DNA of 64,000 nucleotides from Aedes albopictus. Its lineage: Eukaryota; Arthropoda; Insecta; Diptera; Culicidae. Position numbers and translations under genes: made by a program. Within the stretch, counting starts at the first letter, position 1, and every line of letters begins with the position of its first letter. The stretch covers positions 343,470,505-343,534,504 of the forward strand of contig NC_085137.1 of NCBI RefSeq assembly GCF_035046485.1, read 5' to 3'. A model generated the notes under the pieces. The model was not told the origin of the DNA. It worked only from the letters and a program-made list of their open reading frames with translations, and made no database searches. Shown one piece after another: positions 24,301 through 34,064 of the stretch.

Positions 24301-26222
24301 ATTATGTCAAACAGAAAACTTTTCATGGGCCACCTTATTTGTTAACCTTCTCTAATTTGCATGGACCAATTTCTACAAAAACATTTAACCAAACTTTCAT
24401 ATCACAACTCCAAAACAACATCTCCTAAACTCTCGGAAAACTTAAATTCGTACCAAACACTGCATTACATTTAATCAATTTCTCAATTACCTCCGGAAAG
24501 AGCTTGACTCACATCTTGACCCATTATTGTTAGGCCCTTTATCCTTTCGGCACGAAAACCCACACGTCCCTGCTCTCGGTTGACATCGTTTTTGTTGTGG
24601 TGTTCCTCCCCGGCTCAATTTAATTCGCTTTGGTCGACACCGGCGTCGTCGCATGATTCCACACAAGAAGCAGCTGCCGGCCGTCACCCAAAAGGTCTTC
24701 TCGTTTTCCATTGATCCGACAATAACCACCGATAAGATTTATGTAACGAAGCATAATCTCACTAATAACCGCAACAATGCTGTACCGGCAAGCTCGTACG
24801 CGTTGGAGGTCTTCTCGCTCTCGGATAACGACCGCTGCTCCTGCGGATGACCGGTAGACGACGGTGGCTGGCGGTTTCACGATGCTTTGTCGCAGAATCG
24901 GGGAAAGATTTCCTGTGCTACCTTCTATTACTGGGCAGGGGTCATTTGGCGACAGGAATGGCACAGGGACACTTTTGACGCGGGAGAACGAAGCTTTCCG
25001 GTGTTCACACATTTCAACAAATGAAGTAAAAATTATTCTCCATGGCCGCCATTCACACGGTAGAGCGCAACCTGCTGGGCATCTGCAGGTAGGGTAGAGA
25101 AAATGTCTGCAGATGACCGAAAACTGTTCCCCGGAGTGTTGTCTGAAAAACGTTTAACTTTTTTTTCGTAACGGACGCCATCATCCACCTGCTGCGGAAT
25201 CATGTGAACGTGGATGTCCACCCACATCGTCAACGGCTTCCATCAGCATAATGGCTAACCCGGCTTCGTCGGTCTTGGAAAGTTAGGTTGGCAGCAAAAT
25301 CATCAGCAGGCTCAGAAGTGGATTATTTTCCCTTTGATCAGGTGCGGCTTTTGATCAATGAAGTCAAAAACCAGCCGCTTGTTTTGCTGTTTAGGTGAAA
25401 GATTCTGGGCACAACAAGTGCGAGCAACTTAAACCATTTTTTTAAACCACAACATTAATGATTTACATGCCGATACATAAAGTGAGGTGACCCTCACTTC
25501 CTTTAATGTGTTACATTTTTGACTGCTTTGTATAGAAAAATCTTATGGATTTTTCTGTTTGTGCAGTACGTATTCAACTTATATGACAGGCATTTTCACC
25601 TAAGTTATATTAACGCAACAGGGGTTCGTAGATTCTTGAATTGTAAATTGATTGTACTGGGTTCATTTTCTTGTTTTTCTCTAGAAAGTATATGAATATT
25701 TGACATATGTTTTGTTATGTTATTATGATGATGATGATGCATATGGTTGCAGAGTTTGTTGTAGCCGGGTAACCTAAATTCACTGGAGACCTTCGGAAAA
25801 CAACGATGGTTATCCCGTTACAAAAGCCTGACCACCCACGAATATTTGTTATGAAACCAGTTCATTTAGCTTTCTTCTTAGGGTACACATACCCTCCAAA
25901 TCCCCAAGATATTTGTAAGTATAATAGGGAACAACCAGGAACAAACTCACCAGATGATCCTATTCACCTGGTATTCTGTGTTTGCCTATGTTTGCAGCAT
26001 CCAATAGGCTAAAAAGGCCCTTTAAATCATAACGAACTTGCTCTCGTTCAGCAATAATTATTAACCCTGGAGCGATCGCGCTGTTGTATTTTGTACAACA
26101 CGTTAAAAAGGCTCACTTTTTGTACTCAGCAATAGTCTAGCCAATAGTGTTGTTCTGGCAATCAGTGGTGGCCAACCGCGCGATTTATGGAAGGTTAACC
26201 ATTCGCGCCAAATAACAAACTC
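24301..26222. other. Unassigned stretch
   Basis: No gene is recognised. 24490-25310 is GC-richer than its surroundings with overlapping short frames on both strands (for example 24620-25012 minus) and no recognisable domain. A short GAT microsatellite lies near 25725. Conserved non-coding or 5' untranslated host sequence cannot be excluded. Confidence 0.35.
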
Positions 26223-26488
26223 CGGTCTCCGTCAGCCTAGTGGTTAAGGCTATGGATCGCCAATTCCGAGACGACGGGTTCGATTCCCGATCCGATCGGG
26301 AAAGTTTTCTCGATTCCCTGGGCATAGTGTATCATTGTACTTGCCTCACAATATACAAATTCATGCAATGGCAGGCAAAGAAAGCCCTTCAATTAATAAC
26401 TGTGGAAGTGCTCAAAGAACACTGAGTTGAACCGAGCCAGGCCAAGTCCCAGTGTGGACGTAGCGCCATGAAGAAGAAGAAGAAGAAG
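26223..26488 (+). mobile_element. Feilai-type tRNA-derived SINE
   Basis: A tRNA-like head carries an A box (TAGTGGTTAAGGC) and a B box (GGTTCGATTCC). The body includes AATAACTGTGGAAGTGCTC and CCCAGTGTGGACGTAGCGCC, and the element ends in a GAA-repeat tail. This layout matches the Feilai SINE family of Aedes. The flanking direct repeat AACAAACTC (26214-26222 and 26489-26497) is a perfect 9-bp target duplication. The element depends on a non-LTR partner for mobility. Confidence 0.88.
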
Positions 26489-26497
26489 AACAAACTC

Positions 26498-27282
26498 GGC
26501 GGATGCGAACTTTCGAAATCTCCGCTCACACTATTTACTTTTTGCACCGACTAACTAACACTTGGGAAGCAAGCTTCCGAATCTTCCGCGCACATTGTTT
26601 ACTTTTTTTTTAATATATAAGATATGTTTTGCAAGAGAAAAACTACTATTTTGTAATTTGCTAACACACTCAGTAAATACTGTCTTACTATTACTGAAAA
26701 GCTTCGCAGTTGCTTGACAGATCGTCAACCCCTTTGGTGTATTTAAACTGTCTGTTGGGGACAATCCTCAGGCACCATCCACGCCATTTTCACTAAACAA
26801 ATAAGTCTATATGCCGACGGGTTGCCTGATGATTTCCCAGTTTTTGGCAAAATAATCAGGTTCTATCTCTTCCTTGCATCCGCGAAAATTCCCTTGTTGG
26901 CATCTCTGACAACATTTGTAATGGCTGACTTTATGGCCAGGTTTGAATTTATTCGGTCCTGGTGTCTTACCAGTTTTAAAGGATTTTGCCTTCCAAAAAA
27001 GTTTACCGTTATTAACACTCCCCTCCTCGTTGGAGGTCAAAAAGTAAGGTCAAAGCCTCTCGATGATTGCTATGCCTTCTCACCCTTGAGATGTGATGGA
27101 AAACTCATTGTTTGACAAAACAACACTGGACGAAAAATTGGCAATAATTGAGTTCCTGAGAAAGGTCTCAAATCTCACCGAAACGTCGGACAAGATTAAG
27201 TAGCTGTATTTTAATGTTGTCAAGACTAGAAAAGCCACTTCAAAGCAAAATTCTATCGCAGTTGAATCGGAACGCTTTGAGT
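26498..27282. other. Unassigned stretch
   Basis: No gene is recognised. A phrase ACCGAAACGTCGGACAAG near 27177 resembles the CGACGTTTCGG core of the inverted-repeat element at 45162 and may be a fragment of a related repeat. Confidence 0.35.
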
Positions 27283-28008
27283 GTGGTCATTAGCCTGGTA
27301 CACGGTTTATATGGGAAAATATAAAAAATGGAAAAACTCCAACTCCTGTATACTTTTTGAGCTCCATTTTGGTCCCATATCAACTGTGCCAAATTTCAGA
27401 TCGATCGAAGAAACTATATTTTAGCGCCCGCCATTCTTAGTTTTTCATACGATTTACTATGGGGAAAATTTACGTCTTCAAAGAAAAATCGCTTGAGGTC
27501 AACGATTGATCCCTAAAAATAAGTCGTTGAATGATTTCTGTAGATAACTTCACGAGGAATCAGACCACCGAAGACCGCAAAGCGATGCGACATTCGTGGA
27601 AAAAGTTATTAAGCCTTACCCGATCGATAAAATGACGAGATTTTATTATTTATTGTTATTCCTTACGTGTTAAACAGCGTGGGCATGTCATTCGGTTTTC
27701 AGTCAATAACTTTTTCCACATGCCTTCGATCGCTTTGCGGTCTTCAGAGGGTTTGTTCCTCGTAAAATTTTCAACAGAAATCATTCATCGATATATTTTT
27801 AGGGGTTAAGGGGCAACCTGTGGTGATTTTTTTTTTAAAAAGTGATTTTCCCCATAGTAAATCGTATGAAAATTTAAAACGGCTGGCGCTAAAATATAGT
27901 TTCTCCGATTGAGCTGAAATTTTGCACAGTTGATATGGGGCCAAAATGGAACTCAAAAAGTGTACAGGAGTAAAATGTATTTTGGTGTCCCACACTAGTG
28001 GTCATCAT
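27283..28008. mobile_element. Fold-back element with about 300-bp inverted arms
   Basis: The left arm (27283-27620) pairs with the right arm (27690-28008) as an imperfect inverted repeat. Matching blocks include CCATATCAACTGTGC, ACTATATTTTAGCGCC, CATACGATTTACTATGGGG and CGCTTTGCGGTCTTC against their complements. Both outer ends read GTGGTCAT inwards. There is no coding frame. Length and arm divergence suggest an old non-autonomous element; the superfamily is unknown. Confidence 0.75.
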
Positions 28009-28086
28009 CTGCCCTCCAGTTCGAACTATTAGTCCAGTCAAAACCAGAGAATTCTGTAGGATTTTAGTCACCGTTCAATGGTATAT

Positions 28087-28310
28087 TTATTGATTGTTGA
28101 TATTTTTCGGTGATTGCTACACACTAACGCCTCGATTTATTACGTTTCGGCTTACTCTTCTTCAGCCATCATCAGATTTGTCTAAATCGATACACTCGCC
28201 ACTAGTGTGGCTCTATTAATAGAGATGGCTAAAGAAGAGTAAACCGAAACGTAATAAATCGAGGCGCTAGTGTGTAGCAATCACCGAAAAATATCAACAA
28301 CCAATAAATA
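28087..28310. mobile_element. Hairpin-type MITE
   Basis: The left arm (28087-28171) and right arm (28226-28310) are near-perfect inverted repeats of about 85 bases around a short spacer. Landmarks are ATCACCGAAAAATATCAACA and ACGTAATAAATCGAGGCG on the right and their complements on the left. No coding capacity. Confidence 0.75.
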
Positions 28311-28724
28311 TATAAAAACCAGAGAATGTTACATCGATAACACAAGTTTACAAAATAAAACGAGAGTTATAAACTTCTGTCAACGACCAAAATTTTTTGA
28401 GCACAATTTAGCGTTGATTACGAAACCGTGCTTCACAAAATTTGAAGTAGAACTGTTTTTGAGTTTTAGCTCAATATCGAGATTTACAACTTTTTAAAAT
28501 ATGGAATTTACTAAAATTCAAATATCTTGCGTTTCGTTCGACCAATTTTAAATATTTTTCCCAAAAAATAAAAGCTGAGTGTAATACCATTCGATCATCT
28601 GTATGCAAGTTTTGCATCAGATTGACTAAACTCAAGATATTGGCGAGTTTTAGGGACGATCTCCTTAAATTTTATCAAAATTTCCATAAATATATAAAGA
28701 AATGTATTTTATTCGGCTTTAGGA

Positions 28725-29000
28725 CAGAAGGTCGAAGGACAAATGGTCGAAGGACAAAAGGTCGAAGGACAAAAGGTCGAATGGACAAAAGGTCGAATGG
28801 ACAAAAGGTCGAAGGGACAAAAGGTCGAAGGGACAAAAGGTCGAAGGGACAAAAGGTCGAATGGACAAAAGGTCGAATGGACAAAAGGTCGAATGGACAA
28901 AAGGTCGAATGGGACAAAAGGTCGAATGGGACAAAAGGTCGAATGGGACAAAAGGCCGAATGGGACAAAAGGTCGAATGGACAAAAGGTCGAATGAACAA
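28725..29000 (+). repeat. Minisatellite, 15-17-bp unit (GGACAAAAGGTCGA)
   Basis: About 17 tandem copies of a unit built on GGACAAAAGGTCGA. Unit length changes in blocks: 15 bp at the left edge, then 16 bp (ATGGAC, then AGGGAC, then ATGGAC variants), then 17 bp (ATGGGAC), then back to 16. Every reading frame on both strands is open, giving repetitive peptides that I do not call proteins. The same unit occurs in opposite orientation at 31495-31722. Confidence 0.95.
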
Positions 29001-29094
29001 AAACATTACTAGACCAAATTACCAACTGGTGTGTCACTTATAAGAATAAATAGTTCAACGACTCATTGAGAGAAATATTATGGTGCAGCCACTG

Positions 29095-29330
29095 ACATTT
29101 CTATAGGAAATTTTTCCTTCTTTTGTTTATAGGCTATTCTTTCAAGTTGTGTTGATGTAGTATTTAATGGCAATTTAGTTTGATGTTTTGTTCAGTAATT
29201 TTTCCTTCTTAAATTTATAGGCTGTTCTTTTTGAATTAATTATCGACTATTTAGGTACTTATAATTCAATCAAAAATTTTGCCTTCTTTAATTCAATAGC
29301 TGTTCTTCCTATCTAAACAGCAGAAACAAT
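29095..29330 (+). repeat. Three diverged copies of an 80-90-bp unit
   Basis: TTTTTCCTTCTTTTGTTTATAGGC at about 29107 recurs in altered form near 29198 and 29272, each followed by a TATTCTTT or TGTTCTT block. A related CCTTCTTCTACCCACAGGC lies near 31262, on the far side of the larger minisatellite. Confidence 0.55.
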
Positions 29331-29344
29331 TACTACTTGTGATT

Positions 29345-30625
29345 TAGACGTAACGGAGGCGTTACATGCCGTTTCTGGGGTTTCGGAGGGTCTGAGGTGC
29401 GTTACATGGGGTTTGTGGGTGTTTCAGGGGGATTTCGGAGGCATTCCAAAGAGCTTCAGAGCATTTCTCGGCGGATTTCACAAACGTTACGGAGGCGTTA
29501 TATGGCGTTTTTGGGGGTTTCGGAAGGTCTGAGGTGCGTTACATGGGGTTTCCGGGGGTATTAGGGGGATTTTGGAGGCATTCCAAAGAGCTTCAGAGCA
29601 TTTTCGGCGGATTTCAGAAACGTTACGAAGGCGTTACATAGCGTTTTCAGGGGTTTCGGAAGGTCTGAGGTGCGTTACATGGGGTTTCCGGGGGCATTAG
29701 GGGGATTTTGGAGGCATTCCAAAGAGCTTCAGAGCATTTTCGGCGGATTTCATAAACGTTATGGAGGCGTTACATGCCGTTTCTGGGGTTTCGGAGGGTC
29801 TGAGGTGCGTTACATGGGGTTTCTGGGGGTATTAGGGGGATTTTGGAGGCATTCCAAAGAGCTTCAGAGCATTTTCGGCGGATTTCAGAAACGTTACGAA
29901 GGCGTTACATAGCGTTTTCAGGGTTTCGGAAGGTCTGAGGTGCGTTACATAGGGTTTCTGGGGGTATTAGGGGGATTTTGGAGGCATTCCAAAGAGCTTC
30001 AGAGCATTTTCGGCGGATTTCACAAACGTTACGGAGGCGTTACATGCCGTTTTCTGGGGTTTCGGCGGGTCTGAGGTGCGTTACATGGGATTTCTGGGGG
30101 TATTAGGGGGATATTGGAGGCATTCCAAAAAGCTTCATTGCATTTTTCGGCGGATTTCAGAAACGTTACGAAGGCGTTACATAGCGGAGGCGTTATATGG
30201 CGTTTTTGGGGGTTTCGGAAGGTCTGAGATGCGTTGCATGGGGTTTCCGCGGGTTTTAGGGGGATTTTGGAGGCATTCCAAAGAGCATCAGAGCATTTTC
30301 GGCGGATTTCAGAAACGTTACGAAGGCGTTACATAGCGGAGGCGTTATATTGCGTTTTTGGGGGTTTTGAAGGGTCTGAGGTGCAATACATGGGCTTTCC
30401 GGCGGTATTAGAGGGTTTTTGGAGGTATTCCAAAAGGCTTCAGAGCATTTTCGGAGGATTTCAGAAACGTTACGGAGGCGTTACATGGCGTTTTCGGGGG
30501 TTTTGGAGGATCTTAGGTGCATTACATTTGGTTTCAGGGGGTTTAAGGTAGATTCCGGAGGCATTCCAAGAAGCTTCAGAGCATTTTCAGCGGATTCGAT
30601 TTCAAAGTCGTTACAGAGGCGTTTT
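29345..30625 (+). repeat. Minisatellite, about 135-bp unit
   Basis: The phrase GGTCTGAGGTGC, or a close variant, recurs at 29389, 29526, 29662, 29797, 29932, 30068, 30221, 30373 and 30509. Spacings are 135-137 bp except for two units of 152-153 bp, which carry an extra copy of a GGAGGCGTTATAT-type block. Each unit also has CATTCCAAAGAGCTTCAGAG and TTTCGGCGGATTTC. Open frames across the array (29670-29912, 30076-30336, 30234-30551) are repeat products. Confidence 0.93.
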
Positions 30626-30649
30626 AAGGATGGCGGAAACCCTCAGTAG

Positions 30650-31490
30650 TGTCCCTATATTGTCCCCGAAACCCCAAGCGCAATATTTATTTCCAAAATG
30701 GCCTAGGATATCGGGTTTCAACATAAACTTATTGAGCCAGTTTCGAAAATATCCGTATGGCATGAGACTTTTTGATTTGTTAGACGTGGGTCGTAACTAT
30801 TCAGTTGGGAGCCACTGACTTTTGTGCCCTTGCTCCATTGGTGGTTATGACCGAAAATCTTTGTCTCCGCTTCTTCACACTTCCGGTTCCTAAGTTATAT
30901 GCATGTCCCGTTCGCAGTTTTCGGAACCACTGGGATTTCATTGGTTCACTCAATTTGTCAATCCTCTACATTTTTTGCCGTGATTAAAAAAATGTCACAG
31001 TCACCCATGAATATTTTATCTGCTCATACGTGAATGTTTTTGTTGCATGATAGTCAAGATCATGCACCGACGATTATCATGCAAACTACAGTTTTTGACA
31101 GTACATTTTGGATCACTGCTCCCAACGTAAATTATTTCGTTTTGTTTGCTCATATAGTATCCAGAGATTTGTTCTTCTCTAATGAATAGATTGTTTAACT
31201 TTATTAAATCGCTGTAGTGATTGGAATTTCAAATGACAATATTTCAATATATTATTCATCCTTCTTCTACCCACAGGCTATTATTTCAAGGAGTACTATT
31301 TTCCACATTTAACTTTCATGAATAACATTACTTTACATCCTTCTATTGGCTTCTACTTTATATCATTCTAGGCATCTATTTCGGATTGCAATGCGGTAGT
31401 AAATAGCTGCATATAAGCTAATTGTCGTTTTTCTGTCAAATACTGACCACTTTATCATGACTTCCAAATGGTCTACTGTCAATTATACCT
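30650..31490. other. Unassigned spacer inside the minisatellite block
   Basis: No gene is recognised. It separates the 135-bp minisatellite from the inverted 16-bp minisatellite. Confidence 0.4.
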
Positions 31491-31494
31491 TTTG

Positions 31495-31722
31495 TTCTAT
31501 TCGACCTTTTGTCCATTCGACCTTTTGTCCATTCGACCTTTTGTCCATTCGACCTTTTGTCCATTCGACCTTTTGTCCATTCGACCTTTTGTCCATTCGA
31601 CCTTTTGTCCATTCGACCTTTTGTCCCTTCGACCTTTTGTCCATTCGACCTTTTGTCCATTCGACCTTTTGTCCTTCGACCTTTTGTCCTTCGACCTTAT
31701 GTCTTTCGACCTTTTGTCATAG
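31495..31722 (-). repeat. Minisatellite, 15-16-bp unit, inverted partner of 28725-29000
   Basis: About 14 tandem copies of TTCGACCTTTTGTCC, the reverse complement of the unit at 28725-29000. Most are 16 bp; the last three or four, at the outer edge, are 15 bp and start to diverge (CTTATGTC). Both arrays thus carry their 15-bp variants on the side facing away from the 135-bp minisatellite. Confidence 0.95.
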
Positions 31723-31739
31723 ATTCATTTTATTCAATA

Positions 31740-32000
31740 TATAAAAAAAACAATTTACAAATTCTTTCCCAACGTTTATTTGACATATTATATGAATAGA
31801 TGAATTACAGTAAAAATTGAGCTCAATCGGATCATCGATTACGGAGAATGAGATGTGTGAAGTAAGCGACTTTGCTTAAAAATAGAACAAAAATCGATTT
31901 TAAATCATCAACCTTGTATGGAAAGTTGAAAAAATTTCCGCCCTACTGTATTTTTTTCCTTCGCGTTTTCGAACTCAGGGCATGATTCTTACCAAGTTCT
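31740..32000. other. AT-rich spacer before the gypsy element
   Basis: No LTR or primer-binding site is seen upstream of the gag frame, so the gypsy copy appears 5'-truncated at or before about 31930. Confidence 0.45.
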
Positions 32001-32022
32001 TCCGTTCTCCGTTCAGTTTCTG

Positions 32023-34035
32023 TTGCCCCACGACGAGGGTGTGGCTCGTTCCGTCATTCCATCGGCAGGGAATTTGTCCGAACAGAATAGGTCCATGGAA
32101 ATGATTGGAAATCGAAATGTTGAGGTATCGTTGGATGTACAGCCGGATGAAATCGAGGGAGCCGTAGGGGGAGGACCCAACCCGAGTGAGGTTTTGAACC
32201 AGGGGGACCATCGTTCTTCTAGTTTGCCATCGAGTCTTCGACAATCCTCTAAGCATGGATTGTTGCTTCCTTCTCAATTAGCTGAAGCCACACAGCCGAG
32301 GCTATCGCAGCCACCTCCAGGGTTTTCAACAAACGCTCTAAGGGGTGCGCAACAAATGCAAAATGTTATCAGGGCTGAAGTTGTCGATCCCGTATCCAAC
32401 TTCAAGACTCCGCCGGTTACTCAAACGGACCCTCCGGTATCTCTTGGATTTTCAAGTATCCTCAGCCAACAAAATTTTAATTTTGATAATCCTCAGTTCC
32501 AACGAAGTGGCGGTGAGCATACCCAGAGTCGGAAAATTGTACCGACAGGGCAAGGGTCTACAGGTAGTGCCTATGGGGTTACGCCTCGGGCCAGGCCTGA
32601 GCCAAGAAACCCTTCGGCACCAGTTGTTTCGGTTATGAACCGGAGTGAGCATGACTATATCCACGTTTCTGAGGTCGAACAACTCGTTCGTCGAGCGGTT
32701 CGGGAGGCTCTTGAACAAGAGAGGCAAAATCGAGTGGAAATGGGCGATAAGGTGTCTCAGCTTGCGAGTAATATTGCTAACGTAAGTCTAGGCAACGTGG
32801 GAGTCGAGCAAATTACTCGTGGAAAAGAAAATTCGACCTCTCATCAACGCGCTCTTTACGAACCAATCCCTCCTCTTCAGTTGAATCCCCAAGGGGAACA
32901 ACCAGAACAAATCAATCGGTGGAATCAACCTAGAGTGATTCCTGAACCGGTTCCATCCATGCCAACGATGCAGCCTGAAATGCAATCAGAACATGTAATG
33001 ACAGGGCGATACCCTGCGTCTAGGATGTTCCTTAGAGAGGAACAACCGTACACTGCTCCGACTAGTTCTGAGGCAACCAGGAATTATCAGATGCCTCAAG
33101 ATTATTCTAGAGCATTCAGAAACGATGGTTCCGTGGGAGATGCTAATGTGGGCTACCTCGGTCGCAGGCAACCACATCAGCAATGTGCCATTATCGAGAA
33201 GTGGCCTAAATTCTCCGGGGACACGAATACGGTGCCCGTTACGGATTTTCTTCGACAGATTAATATCCTCTGTCGATCTTATGCAATTAGTAAGCAGGAT
33301 TTAAGAATGCACGCCCACCTTCTATTCAAGGAGGGAGCCTATGTGTGGTATACCACATATGAAGAAAAATTTCATTCGTGGGAGATTCTGGAAACGTATC
33401 TTAAAATGCGGTACGATAACCCGAATCGGGATCGATTGATCCGAGAAGAAATGCGTAATCGCCGTCAACGGCCCAACGAACTATTTAGTGCGTATCTCAC
33501 TGACATGGAAATGTTGGCACAAAGAATGATTCGAAAAATGAGTGAACAGGAAAAATTTGAACTAGTTGTCGAAAATATGAAGATTTCGTATAAACGACGA
33601 CTGGCCTTAGAACCCATACAATCCATCGAACACTTGGCACAACTTTGTTTCAAGTTTGATTCGTTGGAAAGCAACTTGTACCATGTTTCGGGTCAACCCA
33701 AACCCATGGTAAATCAGCTGAACCTTGATGAGGTGGATTCAGACGACGAACCTGGAGTAGAAGATCCTGCCCTCCTATGTACCCTGCAAGCAAAAAAGGC
33801 ATGGCTCTCGAAGAAAACTGGAATCAGACCCAAGGTTGGGAATGAGCCTAAAAATGATGCTCCAACACAAAATCTATTGTGTTGGAACTGCCAGCTCGAG
33901 GGACACATGTGGAGAGATTGCGATCAACGCAAAAAGATCTTTTGCCATATTTGTGGTCAGATGGACACGACCGCACTTCGTTGTCCCAATAAGCATAATC
34001 TTTCTTCGGAAGAGGAGAAAGAAAAAAACGAATAA
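32023..34035 (+). CDS. gag: Ty3/gypsy Gag polyprotein (copy 1)
   Basis: Gag forms the virus-like particle that packages element RNA. The frame is open from upstream of 32023; the first in-frame ATG is at 32095, giving about 646 residues. A long Q- and P-rich N-terminal region is followed by a capsid-like domain (from about EKWPKFSGDTN, 33200, to 33690) and a zinc knuckle CWNC-X4-H-X4-C at 33880-33921. A second cysteine cluster (CHICGQ) follows at about 33945. The partial gag at 63399-64000 shares the capsid C-terminus, the knuckle and the CHICG cluster. Gag ends in the frameshift signal at 34023. No LTR lies upstream, so the copy is probably 5'-truncated. Confidence 0.9.
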   Translation: MPHDEGVARSVIPSAGNLSEQNRSMEMIGNRNVEVSLDVQPDEIEGAVGGGPNPSEVLNQGDHRSSSLPSSLRQSSKHGLLLPSQLAEATQPRLSQPPPGFSTNALRGAQQMQNVIRAEVVDPVSNFKTPPVTQTDPPVSLGFSSILSQQNFNFDNPQFQRSGGEHTQSRKIVPTGQGSTGSAYGVTPRARPEPRNPSAPVVSVMNRSEHDYIHVSEVEQLVRRAVREALEQERQNRVEMGDKVSQLASNIANVSLGNVGVEQITRGKENSTSHQRALYEPIPPLQLNPQGEQPEQINRWNQPRVIPEPVPSMPTMQPEMQSEHVMTGRYPASRMFLREEQPYTAPTSSEATRNYQMPQDYSRAFRNDGSVGDANVGYLGRRQPHQQCAIIEKWPKFSGDTNTVPVTDFLRQINILCRSYAISKQDLRMHAHLLFKEGAYVWYTTYEEKFHSWEILETYLKMRYDNPNRDRLIREEMRNRRQRPNELFSAYLTDMEMLAQRMIRKMSEQEKFELVVENMKISYKRRLALEPIQSIEHLAQLCFKFDSLESNLYHVSGQPKPMVNQLNLDEVDSDDEPGVEDPALLCTLQAKKAWLSKKTGIRPKVGNEPKNDAPTQNLLCWNCQLEGHMWRDCDQRKKIFCHICGQMDTTALRCPNKHNLSSEEEKEKNE

Positions 34036-34064
34036 GCGAGGATGATTTGGGGAATCGTTATCCT
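34023..34064 (+). promoter_or_regulatory. -1 ribosomal frameshift signal between gag and pol
   Basis: The heptamer A AAA AAC at 34023-34029 is in the correct phase: AAA and AAC are gag codons, followed by GAA and the TAA stop at 34033-34035. The pol frame is -1 relative to gag and is open from here. After a 9-base spacer, 34039-34064 can fold into a hairpin: AGGAT pairs with ATCCT and GATT with AATC, leaving a three-base bulge and a TGGGG loop. Slippery site, spacer and structure match a classical -1 frameshift element. Confidence 0.75.

Noticed and set aside
28725..29000. Possible CRISPR array because of regular short repeats
   Set aside because: Units are contiguous with no unique spacers, and the genome is eukaryotic.
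28622..29043. Several overlapping frames of 60-124 codons on both strands
   Set aside because: They are translations of the 15-17-bp minisatellite.
29670..30649. Frames of 76-105 codons with repeated motifs
   Set aside because: Products of the 135-bp minisatellite; no start context or domain.
31457..31799. Repetitive frames of 74-96 codons
   Set aside because: Products of the inverted minisatellite copy.
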